From NCBI GenBank assembly GCA_025997715.1, contig BNUY01000102.1, positions 1 through 11,440 of the forward strand: a DNA stretch of 11,440 nucleotides. Reading direction: 5' to 3'. The notes under the pieces were generated by a model that ran no database searches, was not told the DNA's origin, and saw only the letters and a list, made by a program, of their open reading frames with translations. This DNA comes from Spirochaetia bacterium (GTDB taxonomy: Bacteria; Spirochaetota; Spirochaetia; Treponematales; Breznakiellaceae). Position numbers and translations under genes: made by a program. Positions 1-6,217 of the stretch are shown here, piece after piece. The first letter of the stretch is position 1. Every line of letters starts with the position of its first letter.

Positions 1-96
1 CAAATCCTGTTTACCGCATAGATGCAAGCGCGAATACGGTAACTTTCATCTTTATAGAGAAGCTCCTTTGTTTCTGTATCTTCATCCATACTCTAT

Positions 97-150
97 TATC
101 GTCTTTGTCCGTGCTGTCCGTGAGGTCCGTGAGGTCTGTGGTTAAATTTG
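97..150. repeat. Half-copy of a dispersed intergenic repeat with 9-bp internal units
   Basis: The gene-free stretch 1-160, downstream of the substrate-binding-like gene, holds four imperfect 9-bp units at 107-142 (gtccgtgct, gtccgtgag, gtccgtgag, gtctgtggt) followed by ttaaattt. Read on the minus strand it starts TTAACCACAG and so resembles the arms of the two inverted repeats at 2163-2308 and 5106-5173, which start TTAACCGC and TTAACCAC. Only one arm is visible here. No promoter or terminator is recognised in 1-160. Confidence 0.55.
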
Positions 151-160
151 GAATTCCTGT

Positions 161-1246
161 TCACCGGTCCGCAGGCAGGCAGGTCTGGACATAAGTTTGG
201 GGCACGGCATTTTCTTCGGGCCGGACCCGGCGCCGCTCATCGTAGTAGACCGCCTCAATTTCCCGTATCCGCGGAATAAGACCCTTTTCGTACAAATAGT
301 CCCAGCCCACCCAGCGTATCCTGGCATCCGCCGGCAGGGCATGGTTTACCCCGCTGTTCACATGGGCGAACCAACCCTCGGCCATGACCTGTCCCAGTTC
401 CCGGCTGAAAAGCCATTCCGCAGCGGCCCTCTGGGGGCTTGTCAGGTCCTTCTTGATAAGGGCATACAGGGGGTTAAGCACCGCCCCGTCTTCGGGCCAG
501 ACAATTTCCAGATAATCCCGTTTGGGAACCGCGTGGGCGAAGAACCAGGACATAAAGTAGCCGCAGCAGCCCCCCCGGTTCCCCAGGGCGTCGGCGGCTA
601 TATCCGGCGCCCTGCCGGTAAAGCCGATATTCCGGGCCAGGGCACGGATACCCGCCTCGCCCTGCTCCTTGGCTATCTCCATCAAAAGCAGTTCGGAAAC
701 ATCATCCGCGGCAAAAACCGACCCCAGGCTCCCCTCGTATAGGGGATTGGTAAGGTCCGCGATTCTCCGGGGCGCGGGCCGGCCCTTGAGCCGGGCATGG
801 TTCACCAGGAGGACATAGGGCATGGCGGCGAAAATGCTGAACAGCCCCTTGGGGTCCCGGAGATCCAGGTCCCGGAACAGGGGATGTACGGGCTGGGGGC
901 AGACCTCCGGTCTGATGGGCCATTGCCGGAAACAGGCTTGCTTTGCCGGGTCAGAGAGAAAACTCCCGGTAAAGAACTCCCCATAACCGGAGTCCGAAAA
1001 CACTGCGGGGTGCTTCTCCATGTTTTGAATCATGCTGATATTATTGTAGATATCCACGCCGTCGCCGCTCATCATCTTGGGGACGATTCCCTTGACCTTG
1101 GGGTCCTGGGTTTGATTGTACCGGCCCTCGAAATCCTGCCAGGCACGGGAAAAACGGTCCCTGAGGGGGCAGTTGACACGGCCCAGATAGTCCAGTTCCT
1201 GCCGCATGGCATCCGGCGCCGGTTCAATGATCGAGTCAAATTTCAT
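161..1246 (-). CDS. ABC transporter substrate-binding-like protein without signal peptide
   Basis: A 361-residue protein resembling the Fe3+/thiamine-type (AfuA/ThiB-like) solute-binding proteins. The C-terminal half shows the family pattern: VWPEDGAVLNPLYALIKK near residues 249-266, then a WLFSRELGQ segment at 278-286 that corresponds to the conserved 'FLLS..GQ' helix. A CPLR motif lies at 26-29 and GGCCGY at 225-230. The start at 1246 is chosen because AAGGAG sits 8 nt upstream; the reading frame stays open 12 codons further but without a ribosome site. The N-terminus (MKFDSIIEPAPD) is hydrophilic, so the protein has no Sec or lipoprotein signal and is probably cytoplasmic, which is odd for this fold. 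The gene overlaps the ABC ATPase gene by 11 nt and ends the operon. No permease gene is present. Fold assignment is moderately sure; ligand and role are unknown. Confidence 0.8.
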   Translation of the reverse strand: MKFDSIIEPAPDAMRQELDYLGRVNCPLRDRFSRAWQDFEGRYNQTQDPKVKGIVPKMMSGDGVDIYNNISMIQNMEKHPAVFSDSGYGEFFTGSFLSDPAKQACFRQWPIRPEVCPQPVHPLFRDLDLRDPKGLFSIFAAMPYVLLVNHARLKGRPAPRRIADLTNPLYEGSLGSVFAADDVSELLLMEIAKEQGEAGIRALARNIGFTGRAPDIAADALGNRGGCCGYFMSWFFAHAVPKRDYLEIVWPEDGAVLNPLYALIKKDLTSPQRAAAEWLFSRELGQVMAEGWFAHVNSGVNHALPADARIRWVGWDYLYEKGLIPRIREIEAVYYDERRRVRPEENAVPQTYVQTCLPADR

Positions 1247-2147
1247 AGGTATTTCTCCTTGCAAAAAACGGTTCCATATCAAAATCCAGGGAAGCCCCTT
1301 CCCGGAGCATCTCCCGGAGGACCAGGAACGTATCGCTCAGCGCCCCCATGAACGCCGCATTCTGCCGCTCCTTCGGCGAGGTTTCGATAATCCGCCGCAC
1401 GCCCCCCCGGTGAATACAGACCCGCCGTTGTCCCAGCAGGGCCAGCACCGGATCGTGGGTGGACACCAGGACTATCTTGTCCTCCCCCACCAGCAGTTCC
1501 AGTGCCCGCCGCCGATCCACCCCGGCGTTTTCCAGCTCGTCGATGAGCACCACCGGGGAAGGGCTGAGCAGGGCCGTATCGGCAATCATCAGGGACCGGG
1601 ACTGGCCGCCGGAAAGCTGGGTCACCGGAGTATCCGCCGACAAAGCCTCCCCGGTAAGGCGGTTTGCGGCGCCCACGATGCGGGACACCAGATCGGCGCC
1701 GGACACCAAATCTTCCAGAGCCGCGGCGGGCGGCGTCAAATCATCCCCCGGCAGGATATCCGGGTCCATATCCGGCTGCAAACTGGAAACGATATCCAGG
1801 GTCACATTCGGGCCGGCGCTTTGTACCCCCCGGCTCTCCCCGTGCATGAGGATAAATTCCCGCACCGTAAGGTCCATGATGAAGTTCATATTTTGGGAAA
1901 GCTGGGCCACCAGTTTTCCCTCCAGACCGTACCGTTGTTCCGGGCTTGGTGTCCCGCCGTCCAGCAGTATACGCCGTCCCGTGGGGGTATCCCCCTGGGC
2001 CAGGCAGCCGATGTCCTCCAGGAAGCGGCTCTTCCCCGCCCCGGTGGGTCCCACCACGCAGAGGATATCCCCCGTTTGCAGGGTCAGGGTAAAGTCTTCC
2101 GGAAGGCCGTCCTTATCGCGGCCGCCTATGATAGTAATACTACGCAT
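1236..2147 (-). CDS. ABC-type ATPase, no membrane domain
   Basis: A 303-residue ATP-binding cassette protein. All core motifs are visible: Walker A GPTGAGKS (33-40), Q-loop glutamine near 85, signature LSGGQ (178-182), Walker B VVLIDE with catalytic E204 and a following LENAG, and the H-loop STHDP with H231. About 70 residues follow the nucleotide-binding core. The insertion between Q-loop and signature is long. The chosen ATG at 2147 has GGAG 4 nt upstream; a TTG at 2174 would extend it into the adjacent repeat and lacks a ribosome site. The gene overlaps the next one by 11 nt, so the two products are probably co-translated and may work together. With no transmembrane partner nearby it could be an importer subunit with a distant permease, or a soluble ATPase serving the GTPase/DUF364 pathway. 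Confidence 0.9.
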   Translation of the reverse strand: MRSITIIGGRDKDGLPEDFTLTLQTGDILCVVGPTGAGKSRFLEDIGCLAQGDTPTGRRILLDGGTPSPEQRYGLEGKLVAQLSQNMNFIMDLTVREFILMHGESRGVQSAGPNVTLDIVSSLQPDMDPDILPGDDLTPPAAALEDLVSGADLVSRIVGAANRLTGEALSADTPVTQLSGGQSRSLMIADTALLSPSPVVLIDELENAGVDRRRALELLVGEDKIVLVSTHDPVLALLGQRRVCIHRGGVRRIIETSPKERQNAAFMGALSDTFLVLREMLREGASLDFDMEPFFARRNTYEI

Positions 2148-2162
2148 GGCGCTCCAAAAGAA

Positions 2163-2308
2163 TTTTAACCGCAAAGGCGCCGAAGGCGCGCAAAGGGGAA
2201 GAGAAGACCCCTTCGGGACTCTTAATTTTACTGTCTATCTTTGCTTTTTTCATCTTCTTCTTTTCCTTTCTTCCTTATTCGCCTTCTTCGCCTTTGCGGT
2301 TTTTAATC
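2163..2308. repeat. Inverted-repeat element inside the operon
   Basis: Arms at 2167-2188 (starting aaccgcaaaggcg) and 2280-2301 (ending cctttgcggtt) are inverted copies matching at 20 of 22 positions. They enclose about 90 bp that is pyrimidine-rich on the plus strand. The arms belong to the 'accgcaaaggcg' kind of intergenic repeat seen in many bacterial genomes. The element fills the only long gap inside the tightly packed minus-strand cluster: its right arm contains the GTPase stop codon and its left arm ends 16 nt before the ATPase start. It may fold as a long hairpin in the transcript and affect passage between the two halves of the operon. Confidence 0.75.
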
Positions 2309-3022
2309 TTCCTCCGGTATCTTGATTTTCCGCGCAATAATACTGTTGGTCACGTAGTCCTCCCCGATGCGGGTTTCCCCCATGCAGTAGGAGCAGAGTG
2401 CCTGGGGCAGGGGAAACCGTATCTTGGCGTGGTTTAAGGTATCGGCGGACGCAGTAGGTCCGATTTCCGGGGAGTCCTTGAGGAATCGGGCCAGCTCCGG
2501 TGTCCCTTCCCCGGTGAGGCCGTTCACAAAGAGGAACCGGGCCTTCCTGTTTGCTTCACGGGCACGGTAGGCAAAGACCTCCCGCTCGGCCTGGGAAACC
2601 ACATCGGCCTTGGTGATCACCACCAGGTCCGCAAAGAGGAGCATGGGGCCGATCTTCCGGGGGGTGTTTACCCCGGAGAGGCAGTCGATGACGCAAAGGG
2701 AACGGACCCCCTTGATGTGGGGGGAACAGCGGTTGCAGAGCCCCGCGCTTTCGCTAAAGAGGAAGTCCAGCTTATGTGAGAGGCCCCAATTCACGCAGGC
2801 TTCGATATTGGTGATAAAATAGTGATCCGGGCAGAGGTTGCCCGAAATGCCCGTAAGCACCGGTATACCCCGCTTGCGATAGGAAACGTCATCCGCCGTG
2901 GTGATGCAGTCGAACTTGACCGCCCCTACGGTAAAGCCCTCCTGCAAAAGGACCTCCGCCGTCTTGATTGCCGCGGATGTTTTCCCCGCCGAAGGGGGCC
3001 CGGCAAAGGTAACCAGCCTCAT
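2303..3022 (-). CDS. G3E-type GTPase (HypB/UreG/CobW-like) with CxxC motifs
   Basis: A 239-residue P-loop protein of the CobW/HypB/UreG class, whose known members deliver or insert metal using GTP. Visible motifs: Walker A GPPSAGKT (8-15), switch-II-like ESAG (91-94), and TKAD (137-140) as the guanine-specificity motif in place of NKxD. Two cysteine pairs stand out: C96-x-x-C99 directly after ESAG (ESAGLCNRCSP) and C210-x-x-C213 (LCSYC) near the C-terminus. Both look like metal ligands and recall the metal-binding cysteines of G3E GTPases, although the exact CxCC motif is not present. The ATG overlaps the upstream methyltransferase stop by 4 nt, indicating translational coupling. The stop codon lies inside the repeat at 2163-2308. 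Metal chaperone or insertase is a family-based inference; the metal is unknown. Confidence 0.85.
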   Translation of the reverse strand: MRLVTFAGPPSAGKTSAAIKTAEVLLQEGFTVGAVKFDCITTADDVSYRKRGIPVLTGISGNLCPDHYFITNIEACVNWGLSHKLDFLFSESAGLCNRCSPHIKGVRSLCVIDCLSGVNTPRKIGPMLLFADLVVITKADVVSQAEREVFAYRAREANRKARFLFVNGLTGEGTPELARFLKDSPEIGPTASADTLNHAKIRFPLPQALCSYCMGETRIGEDYVTNSIIARKIKIPEED

Positions 3023-3648
3023 GCCCGAAGCTCCGCCGTCTTCCGCAGCACAAGCCAGTCCCCGGTATCATCGTGGACCTCCGATACATCGCCAATCCCC
3101 AGCGCCCGGGCAACCGGGGCATAATCCTCCGGTGAATTGCCATCGGTGTTCTTCTTCTGCCGCATTTCGAAGTCATCCCCGTTCAATTCGGACATGACCC
3201 GGTAGATTGCCGCCTTCATGGCCGGACTGCCGTAACCGCCGCCGATGAGCGCCGCCCCCGCCGGGGCCAGGATGCGCCAAATTTCGGCGAGGCTCCGCTG
3301 CTTGTCCCAGAACCACATGGCCCCCCGGCTGATAACCATGTCCACCGAACCGGAAGGGATGGGCATGTCGTGGACATCCGCGCAGAGCACCGAGATACGG
3401 CCCTCGCGAATACGCTCCTTCGCCAATTCCAGGGCATAGGGGTTTGAGTCCAGGAGGATGATTTCTCCCTGAAACAACGCGGCGGCAGCCAAGCCCAGAT
3501 GCCCCCCGCCGCTGCCGATATCCACACAGCGGCCCGAATAAATGCCCCCAAGTTCCAGGAGCCCTGCGGCGATTACCGGATAGATAGGGACAAAGACCTC
3601 GCCGGCGATTTTGTCGAATTCACGGGCTTTCGCCTCCGCCTGATTCAT
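3019..3648 (-). CDS. Class I SAM-dependent methyltransferase
   Basis: A 209-residue Rossmann-fold methyltransferase. Motif I VDIGSGGGHLG occupies residues 42-52, the acidic ribose-binding end of beta2 is LLDSNP (65-70), and the motif II/III region is ADVHDMPIPSGSVDMVISRG (90-109), followed by WFWDK and the ILAPAGAALIGGG loop. This resembles the Methyltransf_11/UbiE-like small-molecule methyltransferases. The substrate cannot be deduced. The ATG overlaps the upstream DUF364 stop (ATGA, 4 nt), and its own stop overlaps the GTPase ATG in the same way, so the three products are likely made in fixed proportion and act in one pathway. A substrate that is a metal ligand or cofactor is possible, but this rests on context only. 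Confidence 0.88.
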   Translation of the reverse strand: MNQAEAKAREFDKIAGEVFVPIYPVIAAGLLELGGIYSGRCVDIGSGGGHLGLAAAALFQGEIILLDSNPYALELAKERIREGRISVLCADVHDMPIPSGSVDMVISRGAMWFWDKQRSLAEIWRILAPAGAALIGGGYGSPAMKAAIYRVMSELNGDDFEMRQKKNTDGNSPEDYAPVARALGIGDVSEVHDDTGDWLVLRKTAELRA

Positions 3649-4448
3649 TGCGCAAGGTCCCTAAGGATACTCACCCGCTTCCCCGCATCAAAGATCGTGG
3701 CGCACTCATTTTTCCCGCTTATCGCATCCCGGCATAAATCCGGGTCGCGTATCACCAGCCCCTGGAGGTCCCGTACCCCGAAATCAAAGAGCAGAGGCGC
3801 AAGGGGGACGGTGGGTCCCGCCAGGATCAGCCCCTGGCGATGGGAAAGTTCCAGAAGCCGGGGCAGGGTCTTGTTTATCACCGTGACGGCGGTGGCAAAG
3901 ACAAAGTCCGCTTCGGGGAGGATGAATTCACAGGCCGAATCGGGGTAATCCCCGGGACCGGGCCTTTTTTCCAGGATGGACAGGTCGCACATCCCCCCCA
4001 GGGTCTTTTCCAGGTGCATGAAATGGCCGATCACGGCAACCTTCTTCCCCCGTACCCGGTCCTGCCATGCATCAAAGGCGCTGCCGTCCTCCCCGTTCAT
4101 GGCCCGGGCTACGGTTTCATGTTCAGGGGAGTTCCAGTATGCGTTGATCGCCGCCACCCCCAGGCTTGCCTCGGCGAAATTCCAGGATTTGGCCGCCGCC
4201 GCCAGTCCCCGCAACGACATGCCTGCCAAGTCCCGGCAGGATTCGGGGAGGAGCCGGGGGCGGGTTTCCGTGTTGTGAACCCGTGTAAGGTTCATGGCCA
4301 GCCCGACCCGGTTTCCGGAACGGACATAGGTCCAGTGAGGGCCGGAGATTGCTTCATCAGTCTTTAGATCGGGGGGAATGGGATCTATCAGCGCATCGTA
4401 GAGCGCCCAGGGAGAGAACCTTTGGTCTTTGGGAGTTGTTTTGGTCAT
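3645..4448 (-). CDS. DUF4213/DUF364 putative heavy-metal chelation protein
   Basis: A 267-residue protein with the layout of PF13938 (N-terminal, enolase-like) plus PF04016/DUF364 (C-terminal Rossmann-like). The N-terminal part has the GLAAAAKSWNFAEASLGVAAINAYWN stretch (positions 81-106, key residues N90 and N102). The Rossmann part begins at GKKVAVIGHF (134-143) and contains an AGPTVPLAPLLFDFGV segment (210-225). A Desulfitobacterium structure of this family led to the proposal of a heavy-metal chelation site between the two folds; the reaction is not established. There is no Shine-Dalgarno before the ATG, and a predicted promoter lies so close that the message may be leaderless. A 4-nt overlap links it to the methyltransferase. 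Family assignment is confident; function is inferred. Confidence 0.85.
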   Translation of the reverse strand: MTKTTPKDQRFSPWALYDALIDPIPPDLKTDEAISGPHWTYVRSGNRVGLAMNLTRVHNTETRPRLLPESCRDLAGMSLRGLAAAAKSWNFAEASLGVAAINAYWNSPEHETVARAMNGEDGSAFDAWQDRVRGKKVAVIGHFMHLEKTLGGMCDLSILEKRPGPGDYPDSACEFILPEADFVFATAVTVINKTLPRLLELSHRQGLILAGPTVPLAPLLFDFGVRDLQGLVIRDPDLCRDAISGKNECATIFDAGKRVSILRDLAQ

Positions 4449-4453
4449 GTCAT

Positions 4454-4482
4454 ATTGTACAATACCAAAACAAATAAATCAA
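4454..4482 (-). promoter_or_regulatory. Predicted sigma70-type promoter overlapping a palindrome, before the DUF364 gene
   Basis: On the minus strand TTGATT (4477-4482) and TACAAT (4454-4459) are separated by 17 nt. The AT-rich gap of 75 bp contrasts with the GC-rich genes on both sides. The perfect 12-bp palindrome tattgtacaata (4453-4464) covers the -10 box and could be an operator. The expected transcription start falls at or within a few bases of the ATG at 4448, and no ribosome site is present, so a leaderless transcript is plausible. This is a prediction from pattern only. Confidence 0.45.
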
Positions 4483-4523
4483 ATGAAACAGAGAAGTATA
4501 CATTAAAACAGTACAAATATGGC

Positions 4524-5051
4524 CTACCAACCCCGGTGGTATTCCTTAAAACAATCAAGACAGACCTTTTTGCCCTCCTGCAGACGCATCCTGTTTTCCG
4601 ACGCCGCCTCTCCGCAAACTTCACAGGTAATGGTAGAAAAAATGCGGGCAGGTTCCGGTTCCGGTATCTTTACCCCTTGGCAGTCAAAAATTTCGTCCAC
4701 CGCCGCATTGAGGATATGCTCCTGATAGGCTTCGCGGGTCATGGCGCCGGAATTTCGTACCTTGCAGTAAAAACGCATCGCCCTGCCGGCCTTTCGGTCG
4801 ATAAAGGTGTAGCCGCTTTTCCCGGTGGGCCGGTAGATCAAATTCCCCTTCCCCATGGTACAGCCCATGATTGCCTGAATGGCATCCACCCCACAGGCGT
4901 CATTTTCGGTGATGCAGACCAATTCCTCGTCAAAAGAGGGGCTTACCCCCATCTTCTCTACCACCGCTTCGCATACCTTAACACCGATAGCAAGCCCCGG
5001 ACACGCATGGCCGTGAAAGGCACGGGCCTTATCCCAATACTGTTGATTCAT
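4524..5051 (-). CDS. FmdE-family protein with C-terminal zinc ribbon
   Basis: A 175-residue protein of the FmdE family (PF02663), named after formylmethanofuran dehydrogenase subunit E but widespread in organisms without that enzyme. The hallmark FHGHACPGL lies at residues 12-20, with H15 and C17 the likely metal ligands. The middle contains ITENDACGVDAIQAIMGCT, the second conserved cysteine region. The C-terminus is a four-cysteine zinc ribbon, C143-x2-C146 and C164-x2-C167. The ATG at 5051 is preferred because the family motif begins shortly after it and GAGG lies upstream; an in-frame ATG at 5069 would add six residues. It precedes the DUF364 gene by 75 bp. The upstream DNA has been replaced by an rpn remnant and an inserted element, so its native promoter may be lost or changed. 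Confidence 0.88.
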   Translation of the reverse strand: MNQQYWDKARAFHGHACPGLAIGVKVCEAVVEKMGVSPSFDEELVCITENDACGVDAIQAIMGCTMGKGNLIYRPTGKSGYTFIDRKAGRAMRFYCKVRNSGAMTREAYQEHILNAAVDEIFDCQGVKIPEPEPARIFSTITCEVCGEAASENRMRLQEGKKVCLDCFKEYHRGW

Positions 5052-5066
5052 GACTGCATTTTTCCT

Positions 5067-5243
5067 CATCCGTTATCAGTTGAGCCAGTTCCAAAATAAG
5101 AATTTAACCACGAATGACACGAATCCGCACGAATAAGTTTGTATTATTCGTGTTCTTCGTGTCATTCGTGGTTGGTCTTGCATTTTGGAACTGGCTCAGT
5201 TTAGTCAATTCTTTCGGAATTTTCAACACCATTTTCCCGATAT
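5067..5243 (-). pseudogene. Remnant of a third Rpn-family gene, interrupted by a small element
   Basis: Positions 5067-5080 and 5201-5243 match 7379-7392 and 7393-7435 of the intact minus-strand rpn gene, with one mismatch in the 43-bp right part and none in the 14-bp left part. Read on the minus strand the joined pieces encode KIPKELTKLITD and flanking residues. The two pieces are separated only by the inverted-repeat element at 5081-5198. At the fmdE side the homology ends in GGATG and runs straight into ATGAGG ahead of fmdE, so the rest of the C-terminal part is deleted. No start or complete frame remains. Confidence 0.8.
5081..5198. mobile_element. 118-bp MITE-like element with nested inverted repeats
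   Basis: The outer ends are perfect 17-bp inverted repeats, tgagccagttccaaaat at 5081-5097 and its complement at 5182-5198. Inside them is a second pair of arms, 5106-5136 (starting aaccacgaatgacacgaa) and 5144-5173, matching except for a 4-versus-3-nt central difference, around a 7-nt loop. The element interrupts a sequence that exists uninterrupted at 7379-7435, giving an internal empty-site control. The flanks allow a 2-bp target duplication (GT, with symmetrical ends at 5081/5198) or a 5-bp one (TCAGT at 5076-5080 and 5196-5200). It encodes no protein. It might be a non-autonomous transposon or a hairpin-type mobile repeat. Confidence 0.75.
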
Positions 5244-5296
5244 CGGACTAAAGCAAAAAATACCCCGGCAGCCTCTTCGTTGCGGAGGAACATACA

Positions 5297-6202
5297 ATGA
5301 CCAAAGTCTATTTTTCCGACACCGATGATATCGTCAATCTCTGCGACGACGAGGTCTTCAAGGCCGCCTTTACCCAAAACACCCCCGAGTCCCGGGAAGC
5401 CCTGCGGCGGCTTCTCACCGCCATCCTGAAACGGGAACTCACGATTATTACTATCACCGCCAACGAGCCGCCGATACAGGATCTGCGGGACCGGCAAATC
5501 CGCTATGATATCGCCGTAAACTTTAACAACGGCGAGCTTGGCAATGTGGAAGTAACCATTTGGCCCGACGCCTACGAGGTTCTCCGGCTGGAGTATTACG
5601 CCGGCAGGCTCTTTCTCAACCAGAACATCAAGGGAAAGGACATGTCCTACCGGGATCTGCAGCGGGTATACCAGATTTCCTTTATAGGGAACCGGCGTCT
5701 ATTTGGTGACGACGAGCTGGTCCATCATTTTGAGTACCATGACAAGGAACATGATATGCCCTTAGGTGGACGAACGACGATAATTACCTTAGAATTGGAG
5801 AAGTTGGGCCGGGCGTTGAAAAAGCCGGTGGCGGAAATGGATGCCGAGGAGCGCTGGGCGGTATTTGTCCGGTTTTGCGCGGACAAAACCAAGCGGGGCT
5901 TGATTAATGAGTTGTTGGCTCAGGAGGAGGGTATAGCGTTGGTAGGACAAACGATAAAAGGGTTTACCAAGGAGCAAATTGAGTATTTTCATGAAACAAG
6001 CAAGCTCAAGTACGAACTGGACATGCAAAGCCGGGAGACCTATGCCCGGGAAGAGGGTCGCGAAATAGGCAGGGAGGAAGGACGGCAAGCACTTTCGGAA
6101 AGCCAGCAAGCGCTTGTGGAAAGAGACCGGATTATTGCAAAAAGCCGGGAAGCACTTGCGGAAAAGGACCTGATTATTGCGGAACTTATGCGAAAACAGT
6201 AG
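5297..6202 (+). CDS. Rpn-family PD-(D/E)XK nuclease (PDDEXK_2-like), candidate RpnL toxin
   Basis: A 301-residue protein of the recombination-promoting nuclease family, often annotated as a transposase (PF12784 type). The N-terminal CDDEVFKAAFTQN (16-28) is the family's opening helix. The nuclease core is RYDIAVNF with D71, then NVEVTIW with E85; the position usually held by Q or K is T87. A LEYYAGRLF region (98-106) and a WAVFVRF region (187-193) follow. Residues 215-301 are a charged helical domain: tetrapeptides REEG/REIG/REEG at 251-262, then heptads rich in RDRIIA and EKDLIIA. GGAGG lies 8 nt before the ATG. The E-E-G codons at 210-212 also form a strong Shine-Dalgarno for an internal start. 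In E. coli, Rpn proteins act as toxic anti-phage nucleases held by an intragenic C-terminal antitoxin. The same role here is inferred. Confidence 0.88.
   Translation: MTKVYFSDTDDIVNLCDDEVFKAAFTQNTPESREALRRLLTAILKRELTIITITANEPPIQDLRDRQIRYDIAVNFNNGELGNVEVTIWPDAYEVLRLEYYAGRLFLNQNIKGKDMSYRDLQRVYQISFIGNRRLFGDDELVHHFEYHDKEHDMPLGGRTTIITLELEKLGRALKKPVAEMDAEERWAVFVRFCADKTKRGLINELLAQEEGIALVGQTIKGFTKEQIEYFHETSKLKYELDMQSRETYAREEGREIGREEGRQALSESQQALVERDRIIAKSREALAEKDLIIAELMRKQ
5922..5931 (+). promoter_or_regulatory. Internal Shine-Dalgarno inside the rpn gene
   Basis: AGGAGGAGGG within codons for Q-E-E-G is followed after 7 nt (tatagcg) by TTG at 5939. The same arrangement begins both downstream stand-alone copies (6201-6210 before TTG 6218; AGGAGGGG at 6459-6466 before TTG 6474). 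There it cannot serve a longer protein, so the signal is probably functional in the full gene too. Confidence 0.65.
5939..6202 (+). CDS. Candidate intragenic RpnS-like antitoxin (copy A), nested in the rpn gene
   Basis: An 87-residue product read in the same frame as the 3' end of the plus-strand rpn gene, starting at TTG codon 215 behind a 10-nt purine Shine-Dalgarno. It consists of a short GQTIKGFTKEQIEYF helix, the LDMQSRETYAREEG region, tetrapeptide repeats, and a heptad segment ending in RDRIIAKSREALAEKDLIIA. In characterised E. coli Rpn systems the separately translated C-terminal domain (RpnS) binds and blocks the full-length toxin. That this one does so is inference. The sequence support is that free-standing duplicates with the same ribosome site and start follow immediately. 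Confidence 0.55.
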   Translation: MVGQTIKGFTKEQIEYFHETSKLKYELDMQSRETYAREEGREIGREEGRQALSESQQALVERDRIIAKSREALAEKDLIIAELMRKQ

Positions 6203-6217
6203 GAGGAGGGTATAGCG

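Noticed and set aside
11..49. Short minus-strand frame MKVTVFALASMR behind a purine-rich site
   Set aside because: Only 12 codons before a stop; could be a chance frame or a broken signal peptide, not supportable as a gene.
4..165. Direct repeat tcctgtttaccg (5-16) and tcctgttcaccg (154-165) as target duplication of the left-end repeat
   Set aside because: Only 12 bp with one mismatch, and one copy is the end of a coding sequence; too weak without an empty site.
1206..2325. Long plus-strand open frames opposite the ABC ATPase gene
   Set aside because: Their translations are rich in Arg, Pro, Gly and His with no recognisable motif, and they lie antisense to a gene with all ABC motifs intact; they are by-products of GC-rich codon use.
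4422..5099. A 225-codon plus-strand frame opposite fmdE
   Set aside because: The minus-strand frame carries the FmdE motif and zinc ribbon; the plus-strand frame has no ribosome site or recognisable domain.
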